In this document: positions 20,905 through 29,087 of the stretch, in pieces | Layout of the letters: every line of letters begins with the position of its first letter | Position numbering within the stretch: position 1 is the stretch's first letter | Source of the DNA: an uncultured Bacteroidales bacterium | GTDB taxonomy: Bacteria > Bacteroidota > Bacteroidia > Bacteroidales > F082 | Assembly: GCA_905234275.1 (NCBI GenBank) | Contig: CAJOHD010000009.1 | Location: 1-64,000, forward strand | Direction: 5' to 3' | Length of the DNA stretch: 64,000 nt | The notes under the pieces: generated by a model | The model's input: only the letters and a program-made list of their open reading frames with translations | Databases searched by the model: none | What the model was told of the DNA's origin: nothing | Program-made: the position numbers and the translations under genes

Positions 20905-20941
20905 AAAAAAGGGCCCTTATTTCGGTAAGGGTCTCTTTTTT
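20905..20941 (+). terminator. Terminator-like hairpin in the greA leader (possible attenuator)
   Basis: AAAAAAGGGCCCTTA (20905-20919) pairs with TAAGGGTCTCTTTTTT (20926-20941) around a TTTCGG loop, with one bulge in the stem, and ends in a T-run. It lies after the greA promoter and 20 bases before the ATG, so most polymerases that initiate here must read through it; those that stop would leave an RNA of about 45 bases. E. coli greA also has a leader terminator giving short transcripts (GraL). Confidence 0.75.
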
Positions 20942-20961
20942 ACAATTTAAAAATTTAAGTT

Positions 20962-21438
20962 ATGGCAGACGTAGAATACTTTACACAAGCTGGATTACAG
21001 AAGCTGAAGGACGAACTGGAGAATCTTTGTGTCAACGAACGTCCTAAGATTGCAGCGGCAATAGCTGAGGCGCGCGATAAGGGTGACTTGTCGGAAAACG
21101 CTGAATATGATGCGGCTAAAGAAGCTCAGCAACTTCTCGAGATGAAGATTGTGAAGCTCCAGCTTACCATTGCTAACGCACGAATCATCGATGAATCGAA
21201 GATGGACACATCTAAAGTTTTGATTCTCTCGACAGTGAAGATCAAGAACGTGAAGACAAAACAGATGATGTCATATACTATCGTTCCTGAAAAAGAGGCA
21301 AACCTCAAGGCTGGAAAAATCTCCATCACATCGCCAATAGCTAAAGGTCTCCTTGGCAAAGGCGTCGGTGAAGAAGTCGAGATCCAGGTGCCGGCAGGAA
21401 AGCTTTTGTTTGAAATTGTTGAAATAACAAGAGAATAA
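20962..21438 (+). CDS. greA: Transcription elongation factor GreA
   Basis: 158 residues. It enters the RNA polymerase secondary channel and stimulates cleavage of backtracked RNA. The N-terminal coiled-coil carries the tip acidic residues in the family signature ARDKGDLSENAEYDAAKE, and the C-terminal FKBP-like domain ends VPAGKLLFEIVEI. Length is normal. It heads a tight operon with a HIT protein (2-base gap) and an rlmL-like methyltransferase (2-base gap). A terminator-like hairpin in its leader suggests attenuation or autoregulation. Confidence 0.97.
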   Translation: MADVEYFTQAGLQKLKDELENLCVNERPKIAAAIAEARDKGDLSENAEYDAAKEAQQLLEMKIVKLQLTIANARIIDESKMDTSKVLILSTVKIKNVKTKQMMSYTIVPEKEANLKAGKISITSPIAKGLLGKGVGEEVEIQVPAGKLLFEIVEITRE

Positions 21439-21440
21439 TT

Positions 21441-21833
21441 ATGGCTTCGATATTTTCAAGAATAGTTGCAGGTGAGATTCCTTGCTATAAAATTGCTGAA
21501 AACGATAAGTTTTTCGCATTCTTCGACATCAGTCCGCTCACGCCGGGTCACACTCTGGTGATTCCTAAGAAAGAAGAGGATTATATCTTCGACATTTCTG
21601 ACGCTGACCTCGCCGAGATGATAGTCTTCGCAAAGAAGATTGCTGTCGCGATTAAGAAAGCCATCCCATGCAAGAAAGTCGGCGTGGCTGTTATCGGTCT
21701 CGAAGTGCCTCACGCTCACATCCACCTCGTGCCTATGCAGAGAGAGGGCGACCTCGACTTCCGTCGCGAGAAGATGCATCCGACAGAGGAGCAGTTCAAG
21801 GAATGGCAGAAAAAAATCGTTGAGAATCTGTAA
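21441..21833 (+). CDS. HIT family nucleotide hydrolase/transferase
   Basis: A 130-residue cytoplasmic HIT-superfamily protein: IFSRIVAGEIPCYKIAEND at the N-terminus, PLTPGHTLVIPKKE, and the histidine triad VPHAHIHLVP near residue 95. Members cleave nucleoside phosphoramidates or dinucleoside polyphosphates (Hint type). It is the second gene of the greA operon. Confidence 0.93.
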   Translation: MASIFSRIVAGEIPCYKIAENDKFFAFFDISPLTPGHTLVIPKKEEDYIFDISDADLAEMIVFAKKIAVAIKKAIPCKKVGVAVIGLEVPHAHIHLVPMQREGDLDFRREKMHPTEEQFKEWQKKIVENL

Positions 21834-21835
21834 AG

Positions 21836-23005
21836 ATGAGCGAGTCTTATACAATGGTTGCCAAGACTATTGCGGGGCTGGAAAACGTCCTCGCCGAGGA
21901 ATTGACAGCCTTGGGTGCTGAAAATGTGCAGGTTTTGAACCGTGCCGTGAGCTTTGAAGGCGACAAGGCGATGATGTACAAGGCAAATTATTGCTGCCGC
22001 ACAGCATTGCGTATCCTGAAGCCTGTCACGAGCTTCGTGGCGCGTAATGAGTTGGCGTTGTATAACAACATCTTCAAAATCAAATGGCATGAGATTTTCA
22101 ACATCAATGAGACTTTTGCGATAGATGCTGTCACTAGCGGTAACTATTTCACTCATTCTCAATATGCGGCGTTGAAGGTGAAAGACGCCATCGCTGACGA
22201 GTTCCGCGAGCATTTCGGAGCGCGTCCGTCGGTGGATGTCGAGAACCCTGATTTGAGAATCAATGTGCACATTGAGAATGAGAAAGTTACGCTATCATTT
22301 GACAGTTCAGGAGAATCGTTGCACAAGAGAGGCTACAGAAAGAGCGTCGATAAGGCCCCGATGAGCGAGGTCTTGGCAGCAGGCTTGATCAAGCTGACCG
22401 GCTGGAAGTGCGACTGTAACTTCGTCGACTGCATGTGCGGCTCAGGCACTATCCCGATTGAGGCTGCGATGCTGGCAATGGGCATACCGGCAGGATTCTT
22501 TAGAAAGAAATGGGGCTTCATGACATGGCACGACTTCGATAAGGATTTGTGGCAGAACGTGTTGTTGGATGCAGGCGCGGAGATGGAAGAGTTTGACTAT
22601 GAGATACTTGCATCAGACCATTCAGCCAAGGCGGTGGAGATAGCAAGGGCAAATATTGAAAACGCACATCTGCATCACGACATAAAACTTAGCAAACAAG
22701 ACATGTTCACCATGGTACCACCAGAAGGCGGCGGAATTATGATCATCAACCCGCCATACGGTGAACGTCTGGAAGAGAAAGACCTTATAAATCTATATAA
22801 AGGCATCGGCGACGCTTTGAAGAAGAATTTCAAAGGCTTCGAGGCGTGGGTTATCAGCTCGAACAAAGACGCGCTGAAACTTATAGGACTGAAACCATCA
22901 AAGAAAATTGACATTTATAACGGACCTTTGGAGTGCAAGTTTGAGAAATTTGAGATTTTTGAAGGGTCATATAAAGACAAAAAAATCAAAGAAAATAGTC
23001 TTTAG
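21836..23005 (+). CDS. THUMP-domain RNA guanine-N2 methyltransferase (RlmL/RlmK-N type)
   Basis: 389 residues, predicted to methylate 23S rRNA using S-adenosylmethionine. The N-terminal THUMP-containing half begins MVAKTIAGLENVLAEEL; the Rossmann half has DCMCGSGTIPIEAAMLA (SAM site) and the catalytic NPPYGERL. LHKRGYRK before the catalytic domain is typical. These proteins are often misnamed N6-adenine DNA methylases. It ends the greA operon; its TAG stop (23003-23005) is supplied by a heptamer repeat array. Confidence 0.9.
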   Translation: MSESYTMVAKTIAGLENVLAEELTALGAENVQVLNRAVSFEGDKAMMYKANYCCRTALRILKPVTSFVARNELALYNNIFKIKWHEIFNINETFAIDAVTSGNYFTHSQYAALKVKDAIADEFREHFGARPSVDVENPDLRINVHIENEKVTLSFDSSGESLHKRGYRKSVDKAPMSEVLAAGLIKLTGWKCDCNFVDCMCGSGTIPIEAAMLAMGIPAGFFRKKWGFMTWHDFDKDLWQNVLLDAGAEMEEFDYEILASDHSAKAVEIARANIENAHLHHDIKLSKQDMFTMVPPEGGGIMIINPPYGERLEEKDLINLYKGIGDALKKNFKGFEAWVISSNKDALKLIGLKPSKKIDIYNGPLECKFEKFEIFEGSYKDKKIKENSL

Positions 23006-23072
23006 TCTTTAGTCGCTAGTCTTTAGTTTACGATAAAAAATACTAAGAACTAACGACTAAAGACTAAAGACT
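22996..23072. repeat. Inverted heptamer arrays, TTTAGTC family
   Basis: The left arm (22996-23028) has TTTAGTC-type units at a 7-base period, then an AT-rich loop (TTTACGATAAAAAATACT), then the right arm (23044-23072) with the reverse-complement units GACTAAA. The RNA would fold into a long imperfect hairpin after the rlmL-like gene; a T-run follows at about 23084. Possibly a terminator or 3'-end structure. Confidence 0.75.
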
Positions 23073-23091
23073 GAAAAAAAACATTTTTTTC

Positions 23092-23122
23092 TTGTATTTC
23101 TAAAAATCGCTTTTTAATTTTG
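23092..23122 (+). promoter_or_regulatory. Promoter of the multi-domain flavoprotein
   Basis: TTG (23092-23094), a 20-base spacer and TAATTTTG (23115-23122), followed by a leader of about 25 bases. It shows that the upstream in-frame codons of this ORF are not translated. Confidence 0.65.
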
Positions 23123-23149
23123 CATTTCTTATTAGCAAAATTGAAAAGT

Positions 23150-26100
23150 ATGTACAAAATAACCAAACATCCTATTCTGGACATCGCCGAGGGCGAGTCA
23201 GTAGAGTTTATTTATGATGGCAAGAAAGTGGTTGGCAAGAAAGGCTACACCATCGCTGCCGCTTTGCATCAGGCTGGTTTTCCGGTTCACAGCCATAGTT
23301 TAGACGGACGTAATAGAAGCTTGAATTGCGGCATCGGAAAATGCGGTGCATGCGAGATGCTTGTGGACGGTAAGATCCGCCGTATCTGTATCACTTTGGT
23401 TGATGGAGTGAAGGAAGTGAAACCTATAAACAACGAGGCTAACGTGCTTCCTGACGCTAAAGAGCTTCAGCCGCGCGAGGTAAAGGTTTACAAGACGCAG
23501 GTCGCTATTATCGGAGCTGGTCCGGCAGGTTTGGCTTGCCGCGAACAGCTGAATAAGCTGGGTATCAGCAATGTTGTTGTTGACAGCAACGCTAAGATTG
23601 GCGGTCAGTTTAACATGCAGACACACCAGTTTTTCTTCTTCGAGAAAGAGCAGAAATTCGGTGGAATGCGTGGTTTTGACATCGCTAAGACTCTGGCTGG
23701 CGACAACCACGAAGGCATCTTGTTGAATAATGTAGTTTGGGATTTGCTTGAAGGCAAACGCATCGCTATCAAGAACATAGTGACAGGTGAGGTGGCGTAT
23801 GTCGACGCTGATCATCTTGTCGTTGCGACAGGTGCCGTGCCGTTCATGCCTACATTTGAAAACGACGACCTTCCAGGCGTTTACACCGCTGCTGTGTTCC
23901 AGAAGATGATGAATCAGGAGCATACGTTGCTTGGTAAGAAGGTTCTGACGGTAGGTGCAGGAAACATTGGTTATTTGACATCATATCAAGGAATGCAGGC
24001 TGGCGCAACAATCAAGGCTATCATCGAGGGTATGGATCATGAAGGCGGCTTCCCGGTGCAGGCTAACCGCGTGCGCAGACTCGGCATCCCGATCATGACA
24101 TCGCATATCCTGTTGAAGGCTATCCCTAACAAAGATCATACTGGCATCGTGGGAGCAGTCATCGCTAAATGCGAGAACTTCAAGCCGATTCCGGGAACAG
24201 AACAAGTTATCGATGATATCGATATCATCAACATCTGCACGGGTTTGATCCCTGACAGCCAGTTGCTTGTGAAGGGACGTGAGGTGTTTGGCTTGAACAC
24301 TTACGGTGCAGGTGATGCAATCCGTATCGGCGAAGGCACAAGTGCTGTGTTGAGAGGCAAGCAGGTTGCTTTTGAGGTGGCACAGAACATGGGATTGAGA
24401 TTCAATTACGATGAATATCTTGAGATTTCAAAGCAGTATATAGAGTCACAGCAGCACCCTGTAAGAGTGTTGAAAGAGCCTAACAAGCCGACAGCTGAAA
24501 GAATGGTGGCGAAACCTTTCGTCATCGCTGACTGTGTTTACGGATTCGCTTGCAACCCGTGCTCGTTCTCATGTCCACAGGGCGCTATCACGAAGTCGAG
24601 CACAAACACCGTGCCTGTCATCGATTACGACAAGTGCATCGGCTGTATGAACTGCGTGAACCACTGCCCAGGCTTGGCAATATTCGGCTACGACATGAAG
24701 AAGAACACACTGTTCCTGCCTGTTGAATATGAAGTAAACGAAGGCGTCGAGGTGTTCTTGGTTGACGATAACGGCAAGAAAGTGGGAGAGGGCGTTGTGG
24801 AGAAGGTTTTGAAGAAGAACAACAAGACCAACGTGGCGCGTGTCATCGCAAAAGATATTGATAAGAGTAAACTGGTCGAGGCTCGTGGCTTCATCGTCAA
24901 GGAAAACTATCCGAAACCGATAGAATTCAAGCCATTGAAGGAAGTGGAATCAGAGACATACGTCTGCCACTGCGAAGATATCAAGTTAGACAAAGTTTTG
25001 AGTGTCATCGGTGACCGCAAGACCATCTCTGTCGACGAGTTGAAGCACATCACACGTATGGGTATGGGTCCATGCCGCGGAAAGAGATGTATTCCACGTG
25101 CACGTCAGATTTTGCGCACTTACGGCATCGAGTTGGTTGGCGATGCAACACCGCGTGCTCCGCTTTCAAATCAGGTGAGTTTGGATGACTTGTACAACCC
25201 GAAGACCAAGGAAACATTCGTGTTCCCGAAGATGAACGACGTGAAGAAGGAGAAGGTTGAGGTGTTCATTGCTGGTGGTGGTATCGCTGGTAGCGCTTTG
25301 TTCCGTTACTTCTCGGAAGCCGGCAAGAAGCCTGTGATGATCAACTACAGCCGTGGTGCTTCATGGCGTTGCATCGGAGGCGGCCGTCCGGCGTTCTCGA
25401 ATCCGGACATCGCCGATATCGCCGTGCACAACCACGAGATTTTCAAGAACATGCAGAAGGAGCACAACATCAACTACCACCTGACACATTACGTCAACTT
25501 GGTGCATGATGAGGCTACCTACAAGTCGCTCGACGCCTCACGCGCATGGAGCGATGCTTATATGATTGACCGCAAAGACTTCAAGAAAGAGATTTCGCCG
25601 TTATGGGACGACAAAAAAGACACCTACAGCCATGCTTTGATCACGCGTGACTGCTGGCAGGCGACACCTGGCCGCGTCATCGACTACATCAGAGGTATCG
25701 GTGTGCAGAATGGCGGCCGTTACTTCGAGGACTGCGAGTTGCTGCATGTCCAGAAAGTCGGCGGACATTATGTCACTTTGGTGCGCACACACGAAGGCGC
25801 CTACGTTGAATACACCTGCGATCACTTCGTCAACGCGATGGGCTGGGGCGCTGAGAAGTTCAACGACATGCTCGGATTGGACACCGGTTTGTATCCTGTC
25901 AAACATCAGGCGTTCATCACACGCCGTCTGCCGATGATGGGACCAAACGGAGGTCCGTTGGACATGATTATCGACCGTCGTCACTACAAAGGTTTCAGCG
26001 CTGTTTACGGGCAGCAGTGGGCGCATACAGGTCAGATCATCGGTTGCGCAAGCCCTGACACCGACGCTTACGAGGCACGTCAGAACATCAAGTACAACAG

Positions 26101-26380
26101 CAAGGAGTTCTTGGAGATCGTCTCAGAGGTCTTCGCAGAGTGGATCCCTAACCTCGGTGAGGTGAGCTTCCTGGCATGCTGGGCAGGTCGTTACACCGAG
26201 CCGCGTTACATCGTCGACCCGGAGGTCGGTCTGTTGACAGGTCTGCGTGGCCATGGCTTCATGCTCGGTCAGTATCTGGCTAAGATTTATGTTGACAAAT
26301 ATCTCGGCAAGCCTGTTCCAGGTTACATGGAAGACCTTAAGATTACAGGTAAGGGCTTGAGCGAGAATGCGTTTAAATAG
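23150..26380 (+). CDS. Five-module iron-sulfur flavoprotein (sarcosine oxidase alpha / D-hydroxyproline dehydrogenase-like fusion)
   Basis: 1076 residues in one chain, probably a cytoplasmic or membrane-associated amino-acid or amine dehydrogenase. Modules in order: [2Fe-2S] ferredoxin with CGIGKCGAC (about 20-95); pyridine-nucleotide-disulfide-oxidoreductase FAD domain with IIGAGPAGLA near 120; a double-cluster ferredoxin with CNPCSFSC at 468 and CIGCMNCVNHC at 496; a BFD-like [2Fe-2S] domain from CHCEDI at 606 to GPCRGKRC; and a DAO-type FAD domain with FIAGGGIAGSALFRYF near 709. In other bacteria and archaea these are separate subunits (sarcosine oxidase, dye-linked proline or hydroxyproline dehydrogenases). 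The substrate is unknown; glycine, sarcosine, proline or hydroxyproline are candidates. Start 23150 follows its own promoter. Confidence 0.88.
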   Translation: MYKITKHPILDIAEGESVEFIYDGKKVVGKKGYTIAAALHQAGFPVHSHSLDGRNRSLNCGIGKCGACEMLVDGKIRRICITLVDGVKEVKPINNEANVLPDAKELQPREVKVYKTQVAIIGAGPAGLACREQLNKLGISNVVVDSNAKIGGQFNMQTHQFFFFEKEQKFGGMRGFDIAKTLAGDNHEGILLNNVVWDLLEGKRIAIKNIVTGEVAYVDADHLVVATGAVPFMPTFENDDLPGVYTAAVFQKMMNQEHTLLGKKVLTVGAGNIGYLTSYQGMQAGATIKAIIEGMDHEGGFPVQANRVRRLGIPIMTSHILLKAIPNKDHTGIVGAVIAKCENFKPIPGTEQVIDDIDIINICTGLIPDSQLLVKGREVFGLNTYGAGDAIRIGEGTSAVLRGKQVAFEVAQNMGLRFNYDEYLEISKQYIESQQHPVRVLKEPNKPTAERMVAKPFVIADCVYGFACNPCSFSCPQGAITKSSTNTVPVIDYDKCIGCMNCVNHCPGLAIFGYDMKKNTLFLPVEYEVNEGVEVFLVDDNGKKVGEGVVEKVLKKNNKTNVARVIAKDIDKSKLVEARGFIVKENYPKPIEFKPLKEVESETYVCHCEDIKLDKVLSVIGDRKTISVDELKHITRMGMGPCRGKRCIPRARQILRTYGIELVGDATPRAPLSNQVSLDDLYNPKTKETFVFPKMNDVKKEKVEVFIAGGGIAGSALFRYFSEAGKKPVMINYSRGASWRCIGGGRPAFSNPDIADIAVHNHEIFKNMQKEHNINYHLTHYVNLVHDEATYKSLDASRAWSDAYMIDRKDFKKEISPLWDDKKDTYSHALITRDCWQATPGRVIDYIRGIGVQNGGRYFEDCELLHVQKVGGHYVTLVRTHEGAYVEYTCDHFVNAMGWGAEKFNDMLGLDTGLYPVKHQAFITRRLPMMGPNGGPLDMIIDRRHYKGFSAVYGQQWAHTGQIIGCASPDTDAYEARQNIKYNSKEFLEIVSEVFAEWIPNLGEVSFLACWAGRYTEPRYIVDPEVGLLTGLRGHGFMLGQYLAKIYVDKYLGKPVPGYMEDLKITGKGLSENAFK

Positions 26381-26383
26381 TAT

Positions 26384-27919
26384 ATGAAAAGGATATTTCT
26401 CGCTGTCTGTCTTGTTGCATTAACAATTCTTATGATGAATTGTCATAATAGGGGCTTTGTATACCTTAATAAAGGTGCATTCAAGATTGACGGCGAGAAA
26501 TTCTTTCCTTTAATGGTAAATTATCGCGTGGATTATCGCGAGATAGGTGATGATATTGTGGCATCACCTACCATTTATTATGAGAATGTGAATGCCTATG
26601 AATCGGATGACAAAGCTGAACTGTTAAAACAGATGGCAGCTCATTTCGAACTTATCAAATCATTGGGTTTCAATTCTTTGAGGATAATGGCTGATGTTAT
26701 AAGGGAGAACGAAAACGGTAAGTATTATCATACCCCTGGAGGCGATTTCTATCTTCAAGGCAAGACTGAAAAGTTTATCGAAAGTATCAATGATGTGGTT
26801 TTGTTGGCGGATTCATACGGTTTGAAGGTGATGCTTCTTCTGAAGCCTGCGATGGATGAGGAGCTGGAGAATCTCAACATAGCTATCTTTAAGCGTTTTG
26901 CTGACAATCCTACAATTTTCGCTTTCGATTTGATGAATGAGCCATTATATTTCGACACCGATCCGAATCGTACGAAAGAAGACGCAGTCGCTATTGTCAA
27001 AAAATGGAAGAAATTGGCACGGGAATATGCTCCAAAGCATCTTATTACAATAGGTTTTTCAGAACCGTTGGAGGTTTTTGAATGGGATCCGTCAATGTTG
27101 CCGGTTGATTTCGTGCAAATTCATACCTATAGCCCGTTAAGAATTCCTAATGAAATCTGGTGGTACAGTCATTATGTGGGTAAGCCATGGATGATTGGCG
27201 AGACATCGCTTCCAGCTGATAATGACGAGGTTAGCTATGACCTTCAGGCACGTTTTGTGGAACAGGCTTATCAGTATACCATTGATTGCGGAGGCATTGG
27301 CTTCGGCTGGTGGGAGTTTCAGGATTATATCAATGCCGATATGAATTTTGAGGCAAACTATCCGGGATTGCTTAATCATGAAGGTATTACGGTGACGAAA
27401 AGCGGCCGAGAAGTCATTGGGACGCTGAAACCTGCTGCATATGAGTTTGTAAAACTTCTTTGCTTAAAGCCCCAAAGTCCAGTGAGACCTGATAATTACT
27501 TCAATATGCTTGGTTATGAAAATTTTGTCATACGAGGTAGGATAATGTGCGACAAAAAGCCTGTTGAAGGAGCTGTTATTAGAGGTTGGAACGCTAATTG
27601 GCATATCGGAATGAACACTTATTCTGATGAAAACGGCAATTTTACACTTTACAGCAATGATAAAAACGTTCATTTTGAGATATCAGCGCCTGGCTTGTCG
27701 AAAGCGAAGTTTGACAACTACGAGTTGACATATCAAAGTGTGGATGGCGGTGAATGTGACTTCTCAAACCTGCAAAACGTTGACCTGGAATATCAAAAGA
27801 TTTCTTATTTCCCGTTTTTGGCAAACGACACAATGCTATTTGAATTCAAGCCAGGAAGGTTCGACAGGGCTCAATTTGAAGCCGATATGGGCGTGATAGA
27901 ACTAAAGAAAATCAAATAA
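26384..27919 (+). CDS. GH5-like glycosidase lipoprotein
   Basis: 511 residues. A lipoprotein signal (lipobox MMNC, Cys about 20) precedes a TIM-barrel glycoside hydrolase with the clan GH-A pattern: FNSLRIMADV, FDLMNEP with acid/base Glu 186, and WMIGETSLP with nucleophile Glu 273. A C-terminal part (about 375 on) contains a carboxypeptidase-regulatory-like beta-sandwich (VEGAVIRGWNANW...DENGNFTLYS). Cellulase- or mannanase-like enzymes share this shape; the substrate cannot be assigned. It starts 3 bases after the flavoprotein stop, and its 3' end overlaps the convergent acyltransferase by 8 bases. Base composition becomes more AT-rich from here to about 31.5 kb. Confidence 0.78.
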   Translation: MKRIFLAVCLVALTILMMNCHNRGFVYLNKGAFKIDGEKFFPLMVNYRVDYREIGDDIVASPTIYYENVNAYESDDKAELLKQMAAHFELIKSLGFNSLRIMADVIRENENGKYYHTPGGDFYLQGKTEKFIESINDVVLLADSYGLKVMLLLKPAMDEELENLNIAIFKRFADNPTIFAFDLMNEPLYFDTDPNRTKEDAVAIVKKWKKLAREYAPKHLITIGFSEPLEVFEWDPSMLPVDFVQIHTYSPLRIPNEIWWYSHYVGKPWMIGETSLPADNDEVSYDLQARFVEQAYQYTIDCGGIGFGWWEFQDYINADMNFEANYPGLLNHEGITVTKSGREVIGTLKPAAYEFVKLLCLKPQSPVRPDNYFNMLGYENFVIRGRIMCDKKPVEGAVIRGWNANWHIGMNTYSDENGNFTLYSNDKNVHFEISAPGLSKAKFDNYELTYQSVDGGECDFSNLQNVDLEYQKISYFPFLANDTMLFEFKPGRFDRAQFEADMGVIELKKIK

Positions 27920-29003
27920 ATAACTTTTTTGTCATTAATTCGTGGAGTTTCATTGCTGGTATAGCAAGAATCAAAACTTCAATTATAAATGCAATAGCAA
28001 GTCCTAGATTTACAAGGGCATTATTATAATTTCCTGCCAAATAAACAAATTGCCAACGGAAAAGTCCATGCGTGGCGAATAAAACCATCGAATATTTCCC
28101 AAAAACCGATAGTGTGTTTTTAATGATTTGTAATCTTAATTTTTTGTTAATCAATAATATTGTAATGTAAATGACAATATAAGTTATGCTGATGAAAGTT
28201 AATGGATAGAACGATAGGTAGAAATTCCCCAGTATAAAGGCGACCAAAGCTAAAATGAAATACCAGATATTTCCTTCAAGTTTCTTGTTCTTAGCAAGAA
28301 TAATGCCGAGGCAAAATTCGGGGAAATGACCAATGGCATTTTGCATAAGATAAACGTCTTTTGGCATATCTATAGCATAAATACTCAAATATATGGCAGC
28401 ATAAGATATGATAGAAATTGTTAGAAATGCTTTGAAACCGTATTTTACGATGATTTTGAAAAGCAGGGGAAAGAAAATATACAGTTGAACAATAAGCCCG
28501 AAGAACCACCATGGACCGTCCAAACTCATGCCTTCGTTGGGGATAAAAGTATGGATGAACAATAGTTTATAAAGCATACTTATAAGTTCGGTGCGAGTTG
28601 GCAAAGAATAGTAAAGCGAAATTCTTGTAAAAAAGAAATATATGAAAGAAAGAAGTAAAAGGGGATATATTTTTTTGAGTCGGTTAGCAATGAAATTGCT
28701 CCAAGACACAGGCATATTCATAAAGGATTTTGCCAATCCGTATCCACTTAGAAATATGAAAACCTCAACACCATAATGACCAAGATAACTGAATATGATA
28801 TTTATGAACTCTTGAGGTGAATCGGCGAGACTACTGAAAAAAGCGTGGATGTTGCCGCTGCTAAAGCTGAACTCGTTTTCTTTACCATTCAGGGTATTCA
28901 TCCAATGAAACAGGTTATGAAGCATGATGCAAAGAATCGCGACTCCTTTGATGATTTGTGTCTGATTCTTTGAAAGTGAATCTGTATAGATGGTGTTAGT
29001 CAT
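27912..29003 (-). CDS. Acyltransferase 3 family membrane protein
   Basis: A 363-residue integral membrane protein with about ten hydrophobic helices, resembling the acyltransferase-3/OafA group that transfers acyl (often acetyl) groups to surface sugars. Supporting features are the N-terminal KGVAILCIMLHNLFHW (His within the first helix), FIFLSGYGLAKSF, and WFFGLIVQLYIFFPLL. It is divergent from the sulfatase-fold gene at 29088, with its own TATTTTTG box. The low GC content and neighbours suggest a polymer-modification function. Confidence 0.82.
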   Translation of the reverse strand: MTNTIYTDSLSKNQTQIIKGVAILCIMLHNLFHWMNTLNGKENEFSFSSGNIHAFFSSLADSPQEFINIIFSYLGHYGVEVFIFLSGYGLAKSFMNMPVSWSNFIANRLKKIYPLLLLSFIYFFFTRISLYYSLPTRTELISMLYKLLFIHTFIPNEGMSLDGPWWFFGLIVQLYIFFPLLFKIIVKYGFKAFLTISIISYAAIYLSIYAIDMPKDVYLMQNAIGHFPEFCLGIILAKNKKLEGNIWYFILALVAFILGNFYLSFYPLTFISITYIVIYITILLINKKLRLQIIKNTLSVFGKYSMVLFATHGLFRWQFVYLAGNYNNALVNLGLAIAFIIEVLILAIPAMKLHELMTKKLFI

Positions 29004-29025
29004 ACTTGTATCGGTGTAATATGTG

Positions 29026-29073
29026 CAAAAATAACTAAAAAACAGAAGCGTTTTGATATTTTTTGTAATTTTG
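29026..29073. promoter_or_regulatory. Divergent promoters of the acyltransferase and sulfatase-fold genes
   Basis: The minus-strand box TATTTTTG (29026-29033) lies 23 bases before the acyltransferase ATG. The plus-strand box TAATTTTG (29066-29073) lies 14 bases before the sulfatase-fold ATG at 29088. No clear -33 elements were seen. Confidence 0.5.
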
Positions 29074-29087
29074 TAAAAAAATTTGCA

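Noticed and set aside
22996-23072. CRISPR array
   Set aside because: The repeats are 7 bases long with no spacers and no cas genes; these are short tandem repeats.
23300-23923. A 207-residue antisense frame inside the flavoprotein gene (and similar long ones at 10204-10674 and 38621-39229)
   Set aside because: Mirror frames of strongly biased coding sequence with no recognisable domain, promoter or neighbour.
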